IMG/VR virus record: IMGVR_UViG_3300030085_002856
Coordinates: 268 to 37,689 of that record
Reading direction: 5' to 3' (one strand)
DNA: 37,422 bases
Origin: a virus
Below, piece after piece: positions 9,401-20,800 of the stretch. The position numbers and the translations under genes are program-made. How positions within the stretch are numbered: the first letter of the stretch is position 1; every line of letters begins with the position of its first letter. A model generated the notes under the pieces. That model saw only the letters and a program-made list of their open reading frames with translations. It was not told the origin of the DNA and searched no databases.

Positions 9401-10606
9401 TGGGTGACCCAACATGTCTCCCATTGGTTGATTGGAGCTATGAGACTGATCCCATTTAATCAAATAATTTTCGGGAACTGTAATATTTTCAGGAGAAAGG
9501 TAATATGTACCAGGTACAAATGGACCGAAGTCTTCAGCATCTTCACCAAACTCAATATAGAAAATGCCGTTAGGAAAAGTTCTAGGTTCTTCTGAAATAG
9601 TAAATGTAAATCCATTAGATCCCAAACACCTATCATTCTCAGAAAACTGAGCACCAGTAGAAACAAGTCTCAAATAAACTCTGGTTATTTGATTTTCAGA
9701 GTTTCTACTAATCTTTGCAATCTCACCTCTTGCTCCTCCACCAATTTGATCAACGATTCTACCAACAGCGATTGACCCTAAGGTCTCATCGACATTGGTT
9801 ACAGATAACATAATATTATCAAACTCTACTTTTGTTCTCCAAGTATTTTGGATAAGGTTACCCCATTGAAAAACTCCATTGGGGAGAGCAAACTCATTAA
9901 TAGTTTTACTAGAATGATAATACTGAATATTTCCTTCAGTAACAGTATCGTAAATACTATTATTTTTTACATAATCATATTTTACAGAATCGATAGCAAA
10001 GTTAGCTAAAGCATTACCATCTGTACCCCACTCAGGCGTATGTAACAATCCACCATTGGCAAGAATACCCGTTACCTTATCATTTTGATCTAATCTAGTT
10101 CCAGGATTAGGAACGTCTTTACCACCTCTATAAATGAATACTTGATCGAAAGATCTATCTACAAGAGGTCCACCACTAGGTGCTGCCTCTGCTTGAGTCC
10201 AAGTGGGTTTGGGGTGATTATCAGATTCAATACGAAGTCTATCTGTCGTAGTTTGAAATGTTCCTCTTGTTAAAGAATTTGGATGATTTTGCCAAATCCT
10301 ATTGACATCAAACGAAGAAACTACATTTGGAGTTTCTTGCTCTGGAAAAATCTGTAAACGTAAAGGATCATATCCACGACCCCTTTCCAATACTCTTACA
10401 TGAATAATACGACCAGAAGTATCGTCGATGATTGGATACAAAAGAGCTTCTTGATCTGGCGTACCACAACCAGTTACCGTTAAACGTGGTGGATCTGCTG
10501 AATCATATCCAGATCCACCTTCTATTACTTTTATAGCACGAACACCGAAAATCTCATCAAAGATTGGTTCGATGACGGCACCCGACCCAGGAACAGTTCT
10601 AGCCAT
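6446..10606 (-). CDS. 1386-aa virion structural protein with cupredoxin-like and split YHYH-like domains
   Basis: A large beta-rich tail protein. GSGY repeats open it (EGGSGYDSADPPRLTV, ERGRGYDPLRL). Residues about 375-475 look like a cupredoxin domain: GHPMQF (His401), then YYYCKSHPDM with Cys457, His460 and Met463, the His/Cys/His/Met set of type 1 copper sites. Directly after comes a YHYH-like segment (VIGMSFDGYPIYGPWGY, about 512-530), whose second half (FNGKFGVTPEYPNGTYAYF) resumes near residue 710 after roughly 150 inserted residues resembling a second, ligand-free beta sandwich. Residues about 790-920 hold four more GSGY/GGGG repeats, and the C-terminus has another pair. It lies between the fibre-like gene and gp8 in a late cluster, so it is inferred to be a peripheral baseplate or fibre component. 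Metal binding is inferred from motif only. Confidence 0.85.
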   Translation of the reverse strand: MARTVPGSGAVIEPIFDEIFGVRAIKVIEGGSGYDSADPPRLTVTGCGTPDQEALLYPIIDDTSGRIIHVRVLERGRGYDPLRLQIFPEQETPNVVSSFDVNRIWQNHPNSLTRGTFQTTTDRLRIESDNHPKPTWTQAEAAPSGGPLVDRSFDQVFIYRGGKDVPNPGTRLDQNDKVTGILANGGLLHTPEWGTDGNALANFAIDSVKYDYVKNNSIYDTVTEGNIQYYHSSKTINEFALPNGVFQWGNLIQNTWRTKVEFDNIMLSVTNVDETLGSIAVGRIVDQIGGGARGEIAKISRNSENQITRVYLRLVSTGAQFSENDRCLGSNGFTFTISEEPRTFPNGIFYIEFGEDAEDFGPFVPGTYYLSPENITVPENYLIKWDQSHSSNQPMGDMLGHPMQFSTTADGTHNDTPGTLYYNSTGASAAPAADYENEYQPLFIMNADESNRIYYYCKSHPDMSGYNGDEGYMVIKPEHDEETTPNTYYVSNYYDNSGTPDYSRHTDGHSKVIGMSFDGYPIYGPWGYNSSGTVAREVSSYRLRTTAELAGARPQVNTNGTVTYNVTVSSGQFLFDGSRPNFLSLERGKTYVFNQDDSSNDDQFLLFSETENGWHSTGNPSDIGNTSYLFTLGSEYYLDGSQVSTFAAYIAGFNAASQREIRFTVPATAATTLYIFAYVTSNLGLRTVQVGYLLGDLVSDYIYDSGVGTLDEFNGKFGVTPEYPNGTYAYFMTEDSNGDPVYPYAIGPKYYGTPLFESDAVPDVVELFPNGAEGEVVLTDSGTVSYIKMSKNGDNYYGPAKARILGGEGSGAVATPTVQTVTGLTLLNPGRSYSTAPTMIFEGGGGQDAQGAAKIDTAGRVTSISIGNSGEFYQEAPYILITGGGGVGAKAVAEISQGEITSITVTEEGEGYTTPPNVIFTRLVNLKRKTRSRQAFNASNIYLSGLTKSVTPSDTEIFVKSTSSFPGSGEFIVGYETISYTSKTDEKFVGLTRGVNFNYDQRVILDDTQNDINGVSTYKFNVGDRLIRRVENANNKVAKVYDWNPVTRELLVVFEIDELAFIDGGAALAEDATVQFDAGVANSSNSGQQPHVLLIENGETITTLTVPISTLQNRKFEDNDENDGAGDGIADLVNTGTTFENQINLDGGIATSLYGIEETQGGTNTTLLQVGDSVKDASVPFVYANISTAGGLSEGTDHTSIVNITLDPNAGNGQNFSVNELVTGEVSGIQGTVVSWDPNTNILQVKDIVPFNTGNVNVGESGYLYQFSENSTIVDIYIQDAGTNYTAAPTVTIENVGDIQAVGTVNMTTAGDQVASITLTNGGYGIESTIDGTYNLHPTVTFTNDASDTTGSGAAGYAIIGGEKISGNGGASYRIKSIEYLTSVRS

Positions 10607-10611
10607 TTATA

Positions 10612-11832
10612 TCAGATTAATACGTTAATAGTTCCATTCATCTGTGCATGAATGGTGCATTGATAATAAAGGGTGTTAGGAGCGTCCATGGGAACGGTCC
10701 AATACAGAACACCAGTGCCACTACCAGTTTGACCAGTAGTATATGGAGTTCCAGATAATCCTTGAGTGCTTTGGATTCTAAATGGATGAGATCCGCCATT
10801 AGTACTGTTATCAAAGGCATATGTCATTCCTCTCATAACATAAAGAGTAGGATCATTAGTTGCTGCCGAGAATCCAGGACCATTAACAGTAAAATGATTC
10901 GCTCCATCTGCACCCAACTCCCACCAGGTCATTGGACTTCTAGTCACTACCCAATCAGTGCCATTCCAATATAAAGAATCGCCTTGAACAATACCAGAAA
11001 CATCAGTATCTGTCAGTGCTGCTAAAGTTGTAGTAAGAGTACCATTAAAATCAACTGTTAATGTATCTCCAGTAATAGATGTTGCAATATTGGTGCCACC
11101 AGCGATAGTGAGCGTATCTGAAGCACTATTTGCAGTAGTATTGCCCGTATCGGCAGAAATGGTAGCAAAAATATTTTGTTCTCCAGCACCAGCAGTATCA
11201 TCTGCAGGAACCCAGTTAGTTCCATTCCACTTCAAAACTTGATTGGAAGTGGGAGCAGTAGTTGTAGTATCAACATCCGCAAGAGCATCAATCCCCGAAT
11301 ACTCTGTAAGAAGTTTTACTCTACTATCGCCAACACCTCCAGTAGTGATGTTCATATTCACATATGGATTATCATCACCATCAACGGTAAAGAAATAACC
11401 AGGGGTGGATGCTGCAGAAGGAGCATTACCTAAGGAAGTATATTCATTCTTATATGAGATGGTAGAACCAACCTCAACTTTTCCCGTAGCACCATCAAAA
11501 ATAGTTGTTTGTGTTCCCGCAGTAATCCTAACATCACCTGTCCCATTAGGAACAATAGTAATATCTCCATTGGATGCAGACACAATAGAGTTGCCAGCAA
11601 CATCTAATGCGGAAGTTAACGCATTAAGATCGCCAGGAGCAAAAGAAGATCCATCATATTTTAGAACTTGACCCACTGCTGGGTTCAAGACATTAAGTCC
11701 GATTGTCGTTCCATTACCAATGGCGGCGTAAATCTCATTAAAGTTATCATTAATCTTATCACCGCCACTCCTTAGAGTATCACCCGTGCCGTCATTAGCA
11801 ACAGTACCAATGTTTAGGGATTGTTTAGCCAT
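10612..11832 (-). CDS. 406-aa tail-fibre-like protein with C-terminal cupredoxin-like domain
   Basis: The N-terminus (LNIGTVANDGTGDTLRSGG, then KINDNFNEIY) is a motif I associate with cyanophage tail-fibre and structural proteins. The middle carries three copies of a short fibre module: GQVLKYDGSSFAPGD, NQVLKWNGTNWVPADD and DSLYWNGTDWVVTRS. The last about 95 residues look like a cupredoxin fold: a GMTYAFDNS strand, GGSHPFRIQS (His349), and LYYQCTIHAQMNG with Cys392, His395 and Met398. The C-x2-H-x2-M spacing equals that of amicyanin. The gene follows the giant gene after 23 bp, with a late promoter motif overlapping the giant gene's stop codon. The function is inferred as a fibre or fibre-tip protein; copper binding is untested. 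No catalytic motif or signal peptide is visible. Confidence 0.85.
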   Translation of the reverse strand: MAKQSLNIGTVANDGTGDTLRSGGDKINDNFNEIYAAIGNGTTIGLNVLNPAVGQVLKYDGSSFAPGDLNALTSALDVAGNSIVSASNGDITIVPNGTGDVRITAGTQTTIFDGATGKVEVGSTISYKNEYTSLGNAPSAASTPGYFFTVDGDDNPYVNMNITTGGVGDSRVKLLTEYSGIDALADVDTTTTAPTSNQVLKWNGTNWVPADDTAGAGEQNIFATISADTGNTTANSASDTLTIAGGTNIATSITGDTLTVDFNGTLTTTLAALTDTDVSGIVQGDSLYWNGTDWVVTRSPMTWWELGADGANHFTVNGPGFSAATNDPTLYVMRGMTYAFDNSTNGGSHPFRIQSTQGLSGTPYTTGQTGSGTGVLYWTVPMDAPNTLYYQCTIHAQMNGTINVLI

Positions 11833-11852
11833 TACTCGCTACGATTTTTAGT

Positions 11853-11860
11853 TATTTATG
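11853..11860 (-). promoter_or_regulatory. T4-like late promoter motif CATAAATA at the end of the giant gene
   Basis: The minus strand reads CATAAATA, with the TAA being the stop codon of the 6066-aa gene. The motif is about 20 bases before the ATG of the 406-aa gene. It matches NATAAATA and gives that gene its own late transcription start, which would be useful behind an 18-kb gene. Assigned by motif and position. Confidence 0.62.
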
Positions 11861-14800
11861 GGATTACTTCAGGGTCAATTACTTCTTCACCATACAGAGA
11901 AAGATCTGGTGCAGTCCAATCATCGGGAACAGAAGTTTCAACATCCACGCCTGGGTTTTGATATCCAGATCCAGGATTACTTAATGTTACCCCAGCAACT
12001 CCAACAAGTGCTTTTACTTGACCATCGAATCCAGAGATGGAATCAAGTCTTACGACAGGTCTAGATGTATATCCAGATCCACCAGATGTTACCTGAACAC
12101 TCTCAATATATCCGTTAGTTAAGACAGCAGTTGCTTGGGCATTCTGCCCAAATACAGATCCAAGATAATCAAATGTGATGAGTGAGTTAGAGGATTCAAT
12201 AACAGCAACTTCTCTATCAGTAACTTCACCTTCAATTTCAATGAAGTCTCCTACTTCGATTGGTGGTACGACCTCATCAGAGTCAACGTCTGCTTCAGAA
12301 CCAACAAAAGAGAATGCTACAAATGTAGATCCAACACGAGGGATTTCGGAGAAGATGATTCTAGAACCAACAATCTCAAAACCAACACCAGGTTCTTGAA
12401 GAACACCATTGACAGAAACAATGATATTATTCTCTGGGCGAATCACAGATGATTGTACACCATCTGTAAGTGTGAGAGAGTAGAAGACATCATTACGTCT
12501 TAAGTTGAAAGATTGACGCAATGAATCAAACTCGAAAGAAATGTCGTCAAGTTGTCTCAGTTTACCAATATAGAATCCAGTGAATGATGCTCCGATATCG
12601 GGTGCTTCAGTGAACTGAATCTTGTCTGAGAAAGCAGTGTATGCATTTGATGCACCAGGTGGTTGAAGGACACCATTAACAAAGACAAGCAAATGTCCTG
12701 CTGGATCTGGTAGATATTGGCTTCCATTGTCGATAGTAAGATCAAATGTTGTTTGAGTACCATCAAATCCACGGAAGAAACGCTTAACTCTAGCTTTAAG
12801 GGTTTCCTTAGTAAGAACCGCTGCACGATAAGTTCCTGGTCCTCTGATACCATCTCTGGTAGAGAATGTTCCAGCAATATCCGTGAGATAGAGTCTCTTA
12901 TTAAGACCAGAATCTCTAACATCTTGTACAAGTGCAGAAGCAGCACCAACAATAGTGTCTTTATTGGTAACCGTTGCAGATCCAACTAAAGTAGTGCCAG
13001 TTGCACCAAAGTCACCAACAGCATTATTGATAGAAATAGTTCCTTGTACCTGAACGATATAAACGTAGTTATTGTTTAAATCGACTTCAGTAATAATGCC
13101 ATATGTATTTGTAAATGCAGCACCACCAGACTGGAGATACAATCTATTACCAACAGTGAACTGATTGAGATTAGAATCTACATTAAGCGTCAATCTAATA
13201 TGACCAAGAGAAGCGATTTTAGTACCAACTTCAATATCAAGACCAGCATATTTGCTGACTTCTAAGTACTGTCTAGAAGACTCAGGATATACAACAGCAG
13301 TAGTTTCAAGAGATCCAGTAAGAGTCTCAGTATCGATAGTCAATGTACCGCCTGTGTTGTCAGTTACCGCTGCTTGATTTGTTGTATACGAAACAGGATC
13401 TGCAGACTCGGTGCTTGTGTATCCAAGGAAAGGAATATCCTCTTCAAAAGTACCGACAACATCAATCAGATGTAAGCGTTTTTCAATGGCACTAATCTGT
13501 GCTGTTGTTGTATTTTCAGCACCGACAATAGTGTCTAAGATTGCCCATGTTCCGCCAGTTACAGCAACATCAAGATATTTGTAGTTAGCATCTTCAAAGA
13601 ATCCATAAACAACACCAGTTACCGCAGCATCACCTTGTTTTTGAACAGTCTCATTCATTGTAAAGGGACCGTCAGTAATATTGCCATCAATCCTGAATCT
13701 TTGATAGGTTTTGGCAACTTGTGCTTCGTTTTTAGTGATAGATTGGATTTCTGCAAAGACATCTCTATCGCTAGAGTAGAAGAAATCTGATGCAATAAGT
13801 TCACCACTGATTCCAATAGGAATATTACGAGTTCCATAAAGTTTAGTGGGAACACTCAATGCATTGTTTTCATCTACGGTCGTATAATGTTCACTGGATT
13901 TGAGTTGTCCGTTGATGATATCAATGCTAGTTCTTACGAACGACATAATAGTGTCCGTATTATAGTTTGCCGCAGCAGTTGAACTATAGAACTTATAGAA
14001 AGAAGCAGCAGTAGATGGACTTACTAAGGTATTAGAAAGTGATCTTCTAATGTAATCAAGAAGAAGATCTAATGTAAACTTCTTGATATTATATTCAGAG
14101 TTTGCATAGAACTCTTGACCAGAAACCGCAGCATAAGTTCCCAAAGTACCCGTGTTAAGTGCTGCACCCCAGACGTAAATACCAGAGACATCATCACCAG
14201 TGAATGATGATAAATTATCATTATTTCTAATCCTAAGTCTTGTTCTTAAGGTACTAAATCCAAAGGAAATAGTAAATGTTGCGTAAACTCTATACCATCC
14301 ATTACCAAAAGGAATAGTATCCAATGTATAAGACTCTACACCACCCTGACTTTGGAAGACAGAACCATAGGAACCATCGGTCAGATCAATATTAACGAAG
14401 ATGGAGTTCGCATTTGGTTGCCCTTGATCCAACCAAACAATAAAGGCAACTCTAGAGTACTCACCAGCTTTGATAAACATCGAAGTAGTAAATGTTTGAG
14501 TACCAGTAGTCGAACCTTGGTCAAATCTAGATGTATCTGCATCAAACTTAACCGTATCAGCATCCATGGTTGTGTATTGAGTAAGAGCATAGTCTCTATA
14601 CGTTCCATTGTTCTGACCAGAACCAGAAGTAGCAACAAGTTTTTCTGCTGTTAATGTGTTATCTGGAGCAAGAGCAGCATTAGGAGTCCAAGTAGTACTT
14701 ACTGGGGTCCAGTTGACATTGAATGCTTCAGGATTAGTCCAAAGATTTGTAGGAGTGACAGCACCTTCAATCAGAGAAGAAATAGCAGTAGCACTCTCAA

Positions 14801-17800
14801 TACTCTTAATATTACTAATATCGTTATACCACTCATGAGCACTCGTGACTCCACCAGTTGCAATAGTTGCACTACCACCAGATGCAGAGGTAATAGTTGC
14901 ACCAGCAGCATATATGGTTCCACTTAGAGAACCAATAACCAATGTATCTTGAGAGAAATAAAGGACTGTGGATGTTGTTGATCCACCAGTTACAGTTTCA
15001 CCAACATTGAAAGTTCCACTGTAAGCACTAAGGGTTAAAGTATATGCAGTTTGCGTATCGGATGTATCCGTAGTAAGGAGATCATATTGGATATTGTCAA
15101 CAATATTTTCAACAAAATCATTATATTGCCAAGAGTTAGTTCCAAACTGACTATTTACATTAGAAGCGATCTCTGCTTTATAGTAGTTTTCATTATACAG
15201 GATGTTCTTAACAGCACTTCTTGCCTCAATATCACCTGGGAATAATGTATCAATACCAGTATCTACAAGTTCCTTCATTCTGCAAGAGACTGCATCAATA
15301 TCAGTTGGAGTCTCACTGTCTCTATATGCAGTATCATCAGTGTACAATGCAGCATATTGATCTCCTGTTACCGAAGATCCTGCATCGTAAAGAAGATTCT
15401 TGATTGCCTTCTCACTAAGAACTTTGATTTGCTCATGAGCGTAGTAGAAAGCATATAGTTGATCATCGATATCATCACTAATCTTCAGTTGAGCATCTAA
15501 GAAAGTCTCCATCTGAGTGATAACACTATTATTACCACCAGTCTGAAGATCGGAAATCATTGCAATAATGAAATCTTTGATATATGTCTCATATGTGCTA
15601 CGATCATATGTGATTGCAGAGAACGTTCCATTGTTAATGGTATATTGCAACTCTGTACCAAGTAATCCAAGAAGAGTAGAACGACCTGCGATCTCCTCTG
15701 CAATGTATTTTCTATTAAAGTATAATCTATCACCACCAATATTATAATCATCTCCAGTTGGAGCAATAACATCATTGAATGTGGTAATCAGAGTATCAAT
15801 AGCACTTTCGACGTTTGCACAACCACCTGGATCATTAGTAATACCCCAATCACCAGTAATAATATTATCAGTGTTATCATATGTCAGGTCACCATTGATC
15901 GCCTGCTTCATATAATAACCAATTCTTTCGTGTGCATAAACAGACTGCCAAACCTGAAGTCTGATGTGCAACAACTGATTATTACCATCTAAGTAGAACT
16001 TAGACGTAGTAATCGTATTGAGATTACCACCATTCTCAATATCCTTAGCCAACTGCCCAACAATAATAGTAAGGTCAGTCTTACAACGCTCGGTGCCATC
16101 GGTGCTACCACCAACGTTTCTTGGCATCTCATTTGCAAGATCTGGATATCTAGTAAGCATATCATGTGCTGCTTTGTCTACGATAACCGCAGTGTTAGCA
16201 CGAATCAGATTAGCAGCATCTCTAAATCTGTTGCGAGATGTTTCTCCAATGCGATGAGTATAAACAGAATCACCAGTTCCATCATGATATGTTCCTGTAA
16301 AGGGAACTTCGTAATAAGCATCAACAACACCAGAGAGGAACTCAGTTACTGGTTCTACTTTAGTAATCGTAGCAAGGTGATCACCATCAGCAGTATTTGA
16401 CGTGGTTCCAATCGCCTCAGAAATAGTATCCTCAACAATATCCGTTAAGTTTCCTACCGTAGATACAACGTCTGCACAATCCGATGTGGTATAAGGAATG
16501 ACCGTTACTGCATTGGTATCTGCACTTACAAATGTGTGTGCAAACTGTGCATTAGCAGGAGAAACACCAACATTTACAGTAAATGTATCAGTAGAAACTG
16601 CAGTAATATCCAAAACGCGATTGTACGCATGAGTATCACTAACGCGAGGGTGTGCGAGAATACAATCATTACCATCACTGGTGCAGGTAAACTTGAGTGA
16701 ACCAGGTGCAATAGAAATACTATTTGCAGTAGTCAATCCATGTGATGCAGAAGTAATAACAAGATTTCCATTTGCAGGATCATAAGATACAGTAGTTGGA
16801 GTTAAAGTAGTTACAGTTCCATAAGAAGAATCAGTGACAGTGGAATCAGTCCACTGCTTCAATCCATGACTACCTGCAATAGTAATGAGAACATTATTGA
16901 CAATCGAAGACATGTGACCTTGGATTGTCTGATAACCAGTTAACAAGTGATTGTCATCAGTAGTTGAATAACCAACAATACCACTTACTGTTGAACCAGT
17001 TCTATCTACAAGAGCGGCAGCCGTGTCCCACATGTGACTGTTACTTCCATTACGAATATCTTCAATCAGTTGATTAAGGATTGTAGTATATGTCGCACTA
17101 AAGTTTGTGGAAGAAGATCCACCTGCCTGAACTGCAGCATGTTCACCTTCTTCTGCAAGCAGTTGGATGTTTCTACGAATAGCTTCAGAAGCATCATAAT
17201 ATCTGTGAGTTTTGAATGCAAATCCTGTAGGAAGGTTAGCAGAGTTTGCTCTCCAAGTTTCCAAGATAGCATCATTGTGGAACTCTTCACCAGCAGTAAA
17301 CGATTCAGATCCAGACCAATCTTGTGTATAAGTCTGAGCGTCTGCACCATCAAAGTGAATCAATAGAACAGTATTGGCATCACCATGGAACATACCTGTG
17401 GGAGCGGTGAATGCTGCTGTATAACGAGCATTGGTAGAAACTCTAAGATCATCAATATGACCAGGGAATACTGCACTTCCATTAAGGTTTGCACCAATTT
17501 TAATAGGTCGTGTTGAACCATAATCAGTAGTATCTGTAAGATCAGAACCCTCCTGAGTACCATTAAGATACAACTTGGTTACACCACTTGCTCTAACTAC
17601 TGCAACGTGATACCAGGTATCAACAACGAGATTGGTGGTTCCAGTAATAGATCCAGCTCCGTTTGCCGATTGGAATGCCAGTGTAGATCCACTTAAATAT
17701 AAGTTTGCAGCAGTATCGCTACTAGTAGGTCTAAAATCTACAAGCATTTTTGTTCCACTAGCAACGTTCGCAGGGCGAATCCAAGTTTCAACGGTAAAGT

Positions 17801-20800
17801 CGCCAGTACCAAAACCAAACTCTGTAGAAGTTGCAATAGAAAGATAATCACCAGTACCATCAAGTAAGAGTGAAGTTGTACCAAACTTCTTCTGAGCGGT
17901 ATCTAACTGAGCATCACCATTGAAAGTGATTGTATGATAATCTTCACCAGTAGATTTACATCTACCGATTTTACCAAGATACACAGTTTTTCTCGCCTGA
18001 CTGTATCCAATAATTTCCGCTTTAGTATCAGTAGTTCTGATAATCTGACCCTGAGAGAAGAATCCACTACCAAGTGAGTCGGTAAAAGTTAACTTCTTAA
18101 CTTTGAAGTTTTCTCCAACAATAAACTCACCAGTATTGCTACCATAACGAATATTGTAGTTTCTAATATATTCATTATCGTCAAAATTACCCGTTTCATT
18201 ATCATAAACCAAGATGTTATTGCTAATCGACTCATTAGCAGGGAACTTCGCATCAAAAGCAGTCAGATTATCATCAAAATCGACAATACTTGTCTGAGAC
18301 TTAGAGATATCATCAAGAATAACATTAGGATAAGTAATAGATGTCAAACGGTTGAAGAGCAGACCAAAGAAGGAAGATCCAGAGGAAATATTGACCTGTT
18401 CAATAAACTCACTAGTTACAGGATCTTGATATGCACTTGTTTGTGTTACACGAGCAACAACTCCAGACTGAGCACCAATAATATAATCATTCAGTTGAAT
18501 GTTAAACAGACCTGGTGTTGACTGATAAGTACCTGTAGTCTTACTAAGTGTAAGTGTATTGGTAACTTCAATATCAGTAGAATACATTGGTGTATCTTCC
18601 TGATGTGAAGTAGCTGTTGTACCAAGTTGACCTCTAGTAATAGTGATTGTCGTGGACTCAGATCCATTTGATACACTGTCGATTCTAACAATCTCAGAAG
18701 CAAGTTGATAGTTATCACCTACTGTAAATGTTCCTGCAGGCAGAGGTGCATCGGTTGTAGACGTAGTAGAAACCATCTCAACGCTGGTTGATGCAGCACC
18801 GATTGTATAACGAAGTTCTGCAATAGGAGTTTCTTGACCAGTCTCAAGGTTGATTGTTTCTACAACTGCAGTGTCACCAGTAAGATTAGTGATTTGCTCA
18901 TTGAATGCAAATAAACCACTATTGGTTACACTTTCTACAGTCTGTAATGTACCATTAAATCCAGTAGCTGCAACTTGACATTGCTCACTAGTGATGAATG
19001 TTCCTTGAGTAATAAATCCACTAATCTCATTTCCAGCAACTGATGTTACTGTCAGACGTGCATTAGAAACAATACCAACAAGGGTATCACCAATGCTGGG
19101 GAAAATACCACTCGTAAATACAAACGAGAGAGTTACTGTACTAACTTGCTCAATACTAACATTGACATACTTAACACTTGCAGGTGGTTGAGGTGGTTGG
19201 GCGAATACAATAGAATCTCCCTGAACTTCAAACGCAGTGTCTGGAGTTTGTGCAACACCATTGAGAACAATCAGAAGCTGATTTGCATTTGCAATGACAT
19301 TTTCACCATTAACAGTAAGTGGGAACTGAGTTCTCTCACCATCGAAGAGATTTGAAACATCATCTAAGCGTTGAACAACAGAGGTCAAAATATTCTCAGA
19401 AGAAGTCAGTTTCTTCTGACGGAATAAAACTTCACTGTTATTAAACTCAGAATAAACAGGTTCTACTAGAGCAAAGTTTTGAATATTAGGTACTGTTGCA
19501 TCTCTAGCAAGTTCAACTGATTTGGTGAGTTCAAAGTCAATCTCTTTATTTGCAGTGAAACCATATTCATCAATATTAAGTTCACCAAATACCTTAAATG
19601 AAGCGGGGTGAACATTCTTAATCAGAATGTCTTTCCAGTCATCAATAGATACCGAAGACTTAACAGCATAAGAGAAATCTTGATAATAATAAGAATCTTG
19701 AATCTTTTGAATAATCTCAGATGGTTTACCAACATCATCAATAAACTGACCCGTGGTTTTAGTAATAGGACCGATCTCAAGAACACCTTTCGCGATCTTA
19801 AGATCACTGATAACACCCGAAGATTTAGAGATAACACCAGTAATACTTTGACCTTGCGTAAAATCGCCAGTGTAATCTACAACTTTCAAGATTCTAGGAC
19901 CAACTTGCCATCCCTCATTAGTAGAAACATAACCAGTTGCTGTTGCAGTATCTAAAGAATCACCTTGATAAACAAGTTCTCCTTCTAAGAAAGTTGATGT
20001 AATGACATTTGCCTCAGCTTCTGCACCAAAAGATTCAGTCAATACTTGCTGCCTTCCAGTACCAGCATTGGCAAATGCAATAGAATCGCCAAGTTCAGCG
20101 TTAGCTGAAGTAATAGCAAGTTTCAGTTGATCATCTTCAAGAGAGTTAGCAGTTCCAGCAATAGCATAATATGTGGTTGTGCCATTTAATCTACCAACAG
20201 CACCAGAAGCAAGTGGGAACTCGGTTCCTTCACCAGTATCAACAACATTTAGAGTAACTTCCGCACCATTTTGAATGCCGTGAGGGAAAGCAAACTGCAG
20301 CAACCCTAAATCAAGGTTTACAACATAGTTAAAGGAAGATTTAAGTTGAATAGTAGGTGCAGAAGAATATCCTGCACCAGGATCTTTGATGGTGATCTGA
20401 TCGATTCTTCCATTTTTAATCGTTGCTTCAGCAATAGCACCAGACCCACCACCACCAGTAACAACTACAGCAGGTGCTTGTGAATATCCAGAACCAGGAT
20501 TAGTAACAGTAATACTGTCAAGAATGCTTGTAGAGGTTAACTGTGCATTGAGTGGGAAAGTGATTTCAGGACGTAAAGTATAGTCATGTGGATAATCATA
20601 TCCGAAGTTATTGTTCTTCAGTTTTTTGATCTTACCAACGTTAGTTCCTTTAGCAAAGACAACTGCTCCAGTACCAAACGGAGGAATAACTACTTCAACC
20701 TCTGCACCAGATCCAGTGAGTCCAGGTCCAAGAATGCCATTAACTGCTTCAATATCAATGTTTGCAGTGGTATATCCCTTTCCAGGAGAAGTAATGGTAA

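Noticed and set aside
10602-10612. TATAAATG on the minus strand, close to the late promoter consensus, at the start of the 1386-aa gene
   Set aside because: The last three bases are the ATG itself, so transcription would begin inside the gene; more likely chance in an A/T-rich junction.
12557-12985. 142-aa minus-strand reading frame rich in Leu and Gln
   Set aside because: It lies fully inside the giant gene in another frame and has a low-complexity composition typical of a shadow frame.
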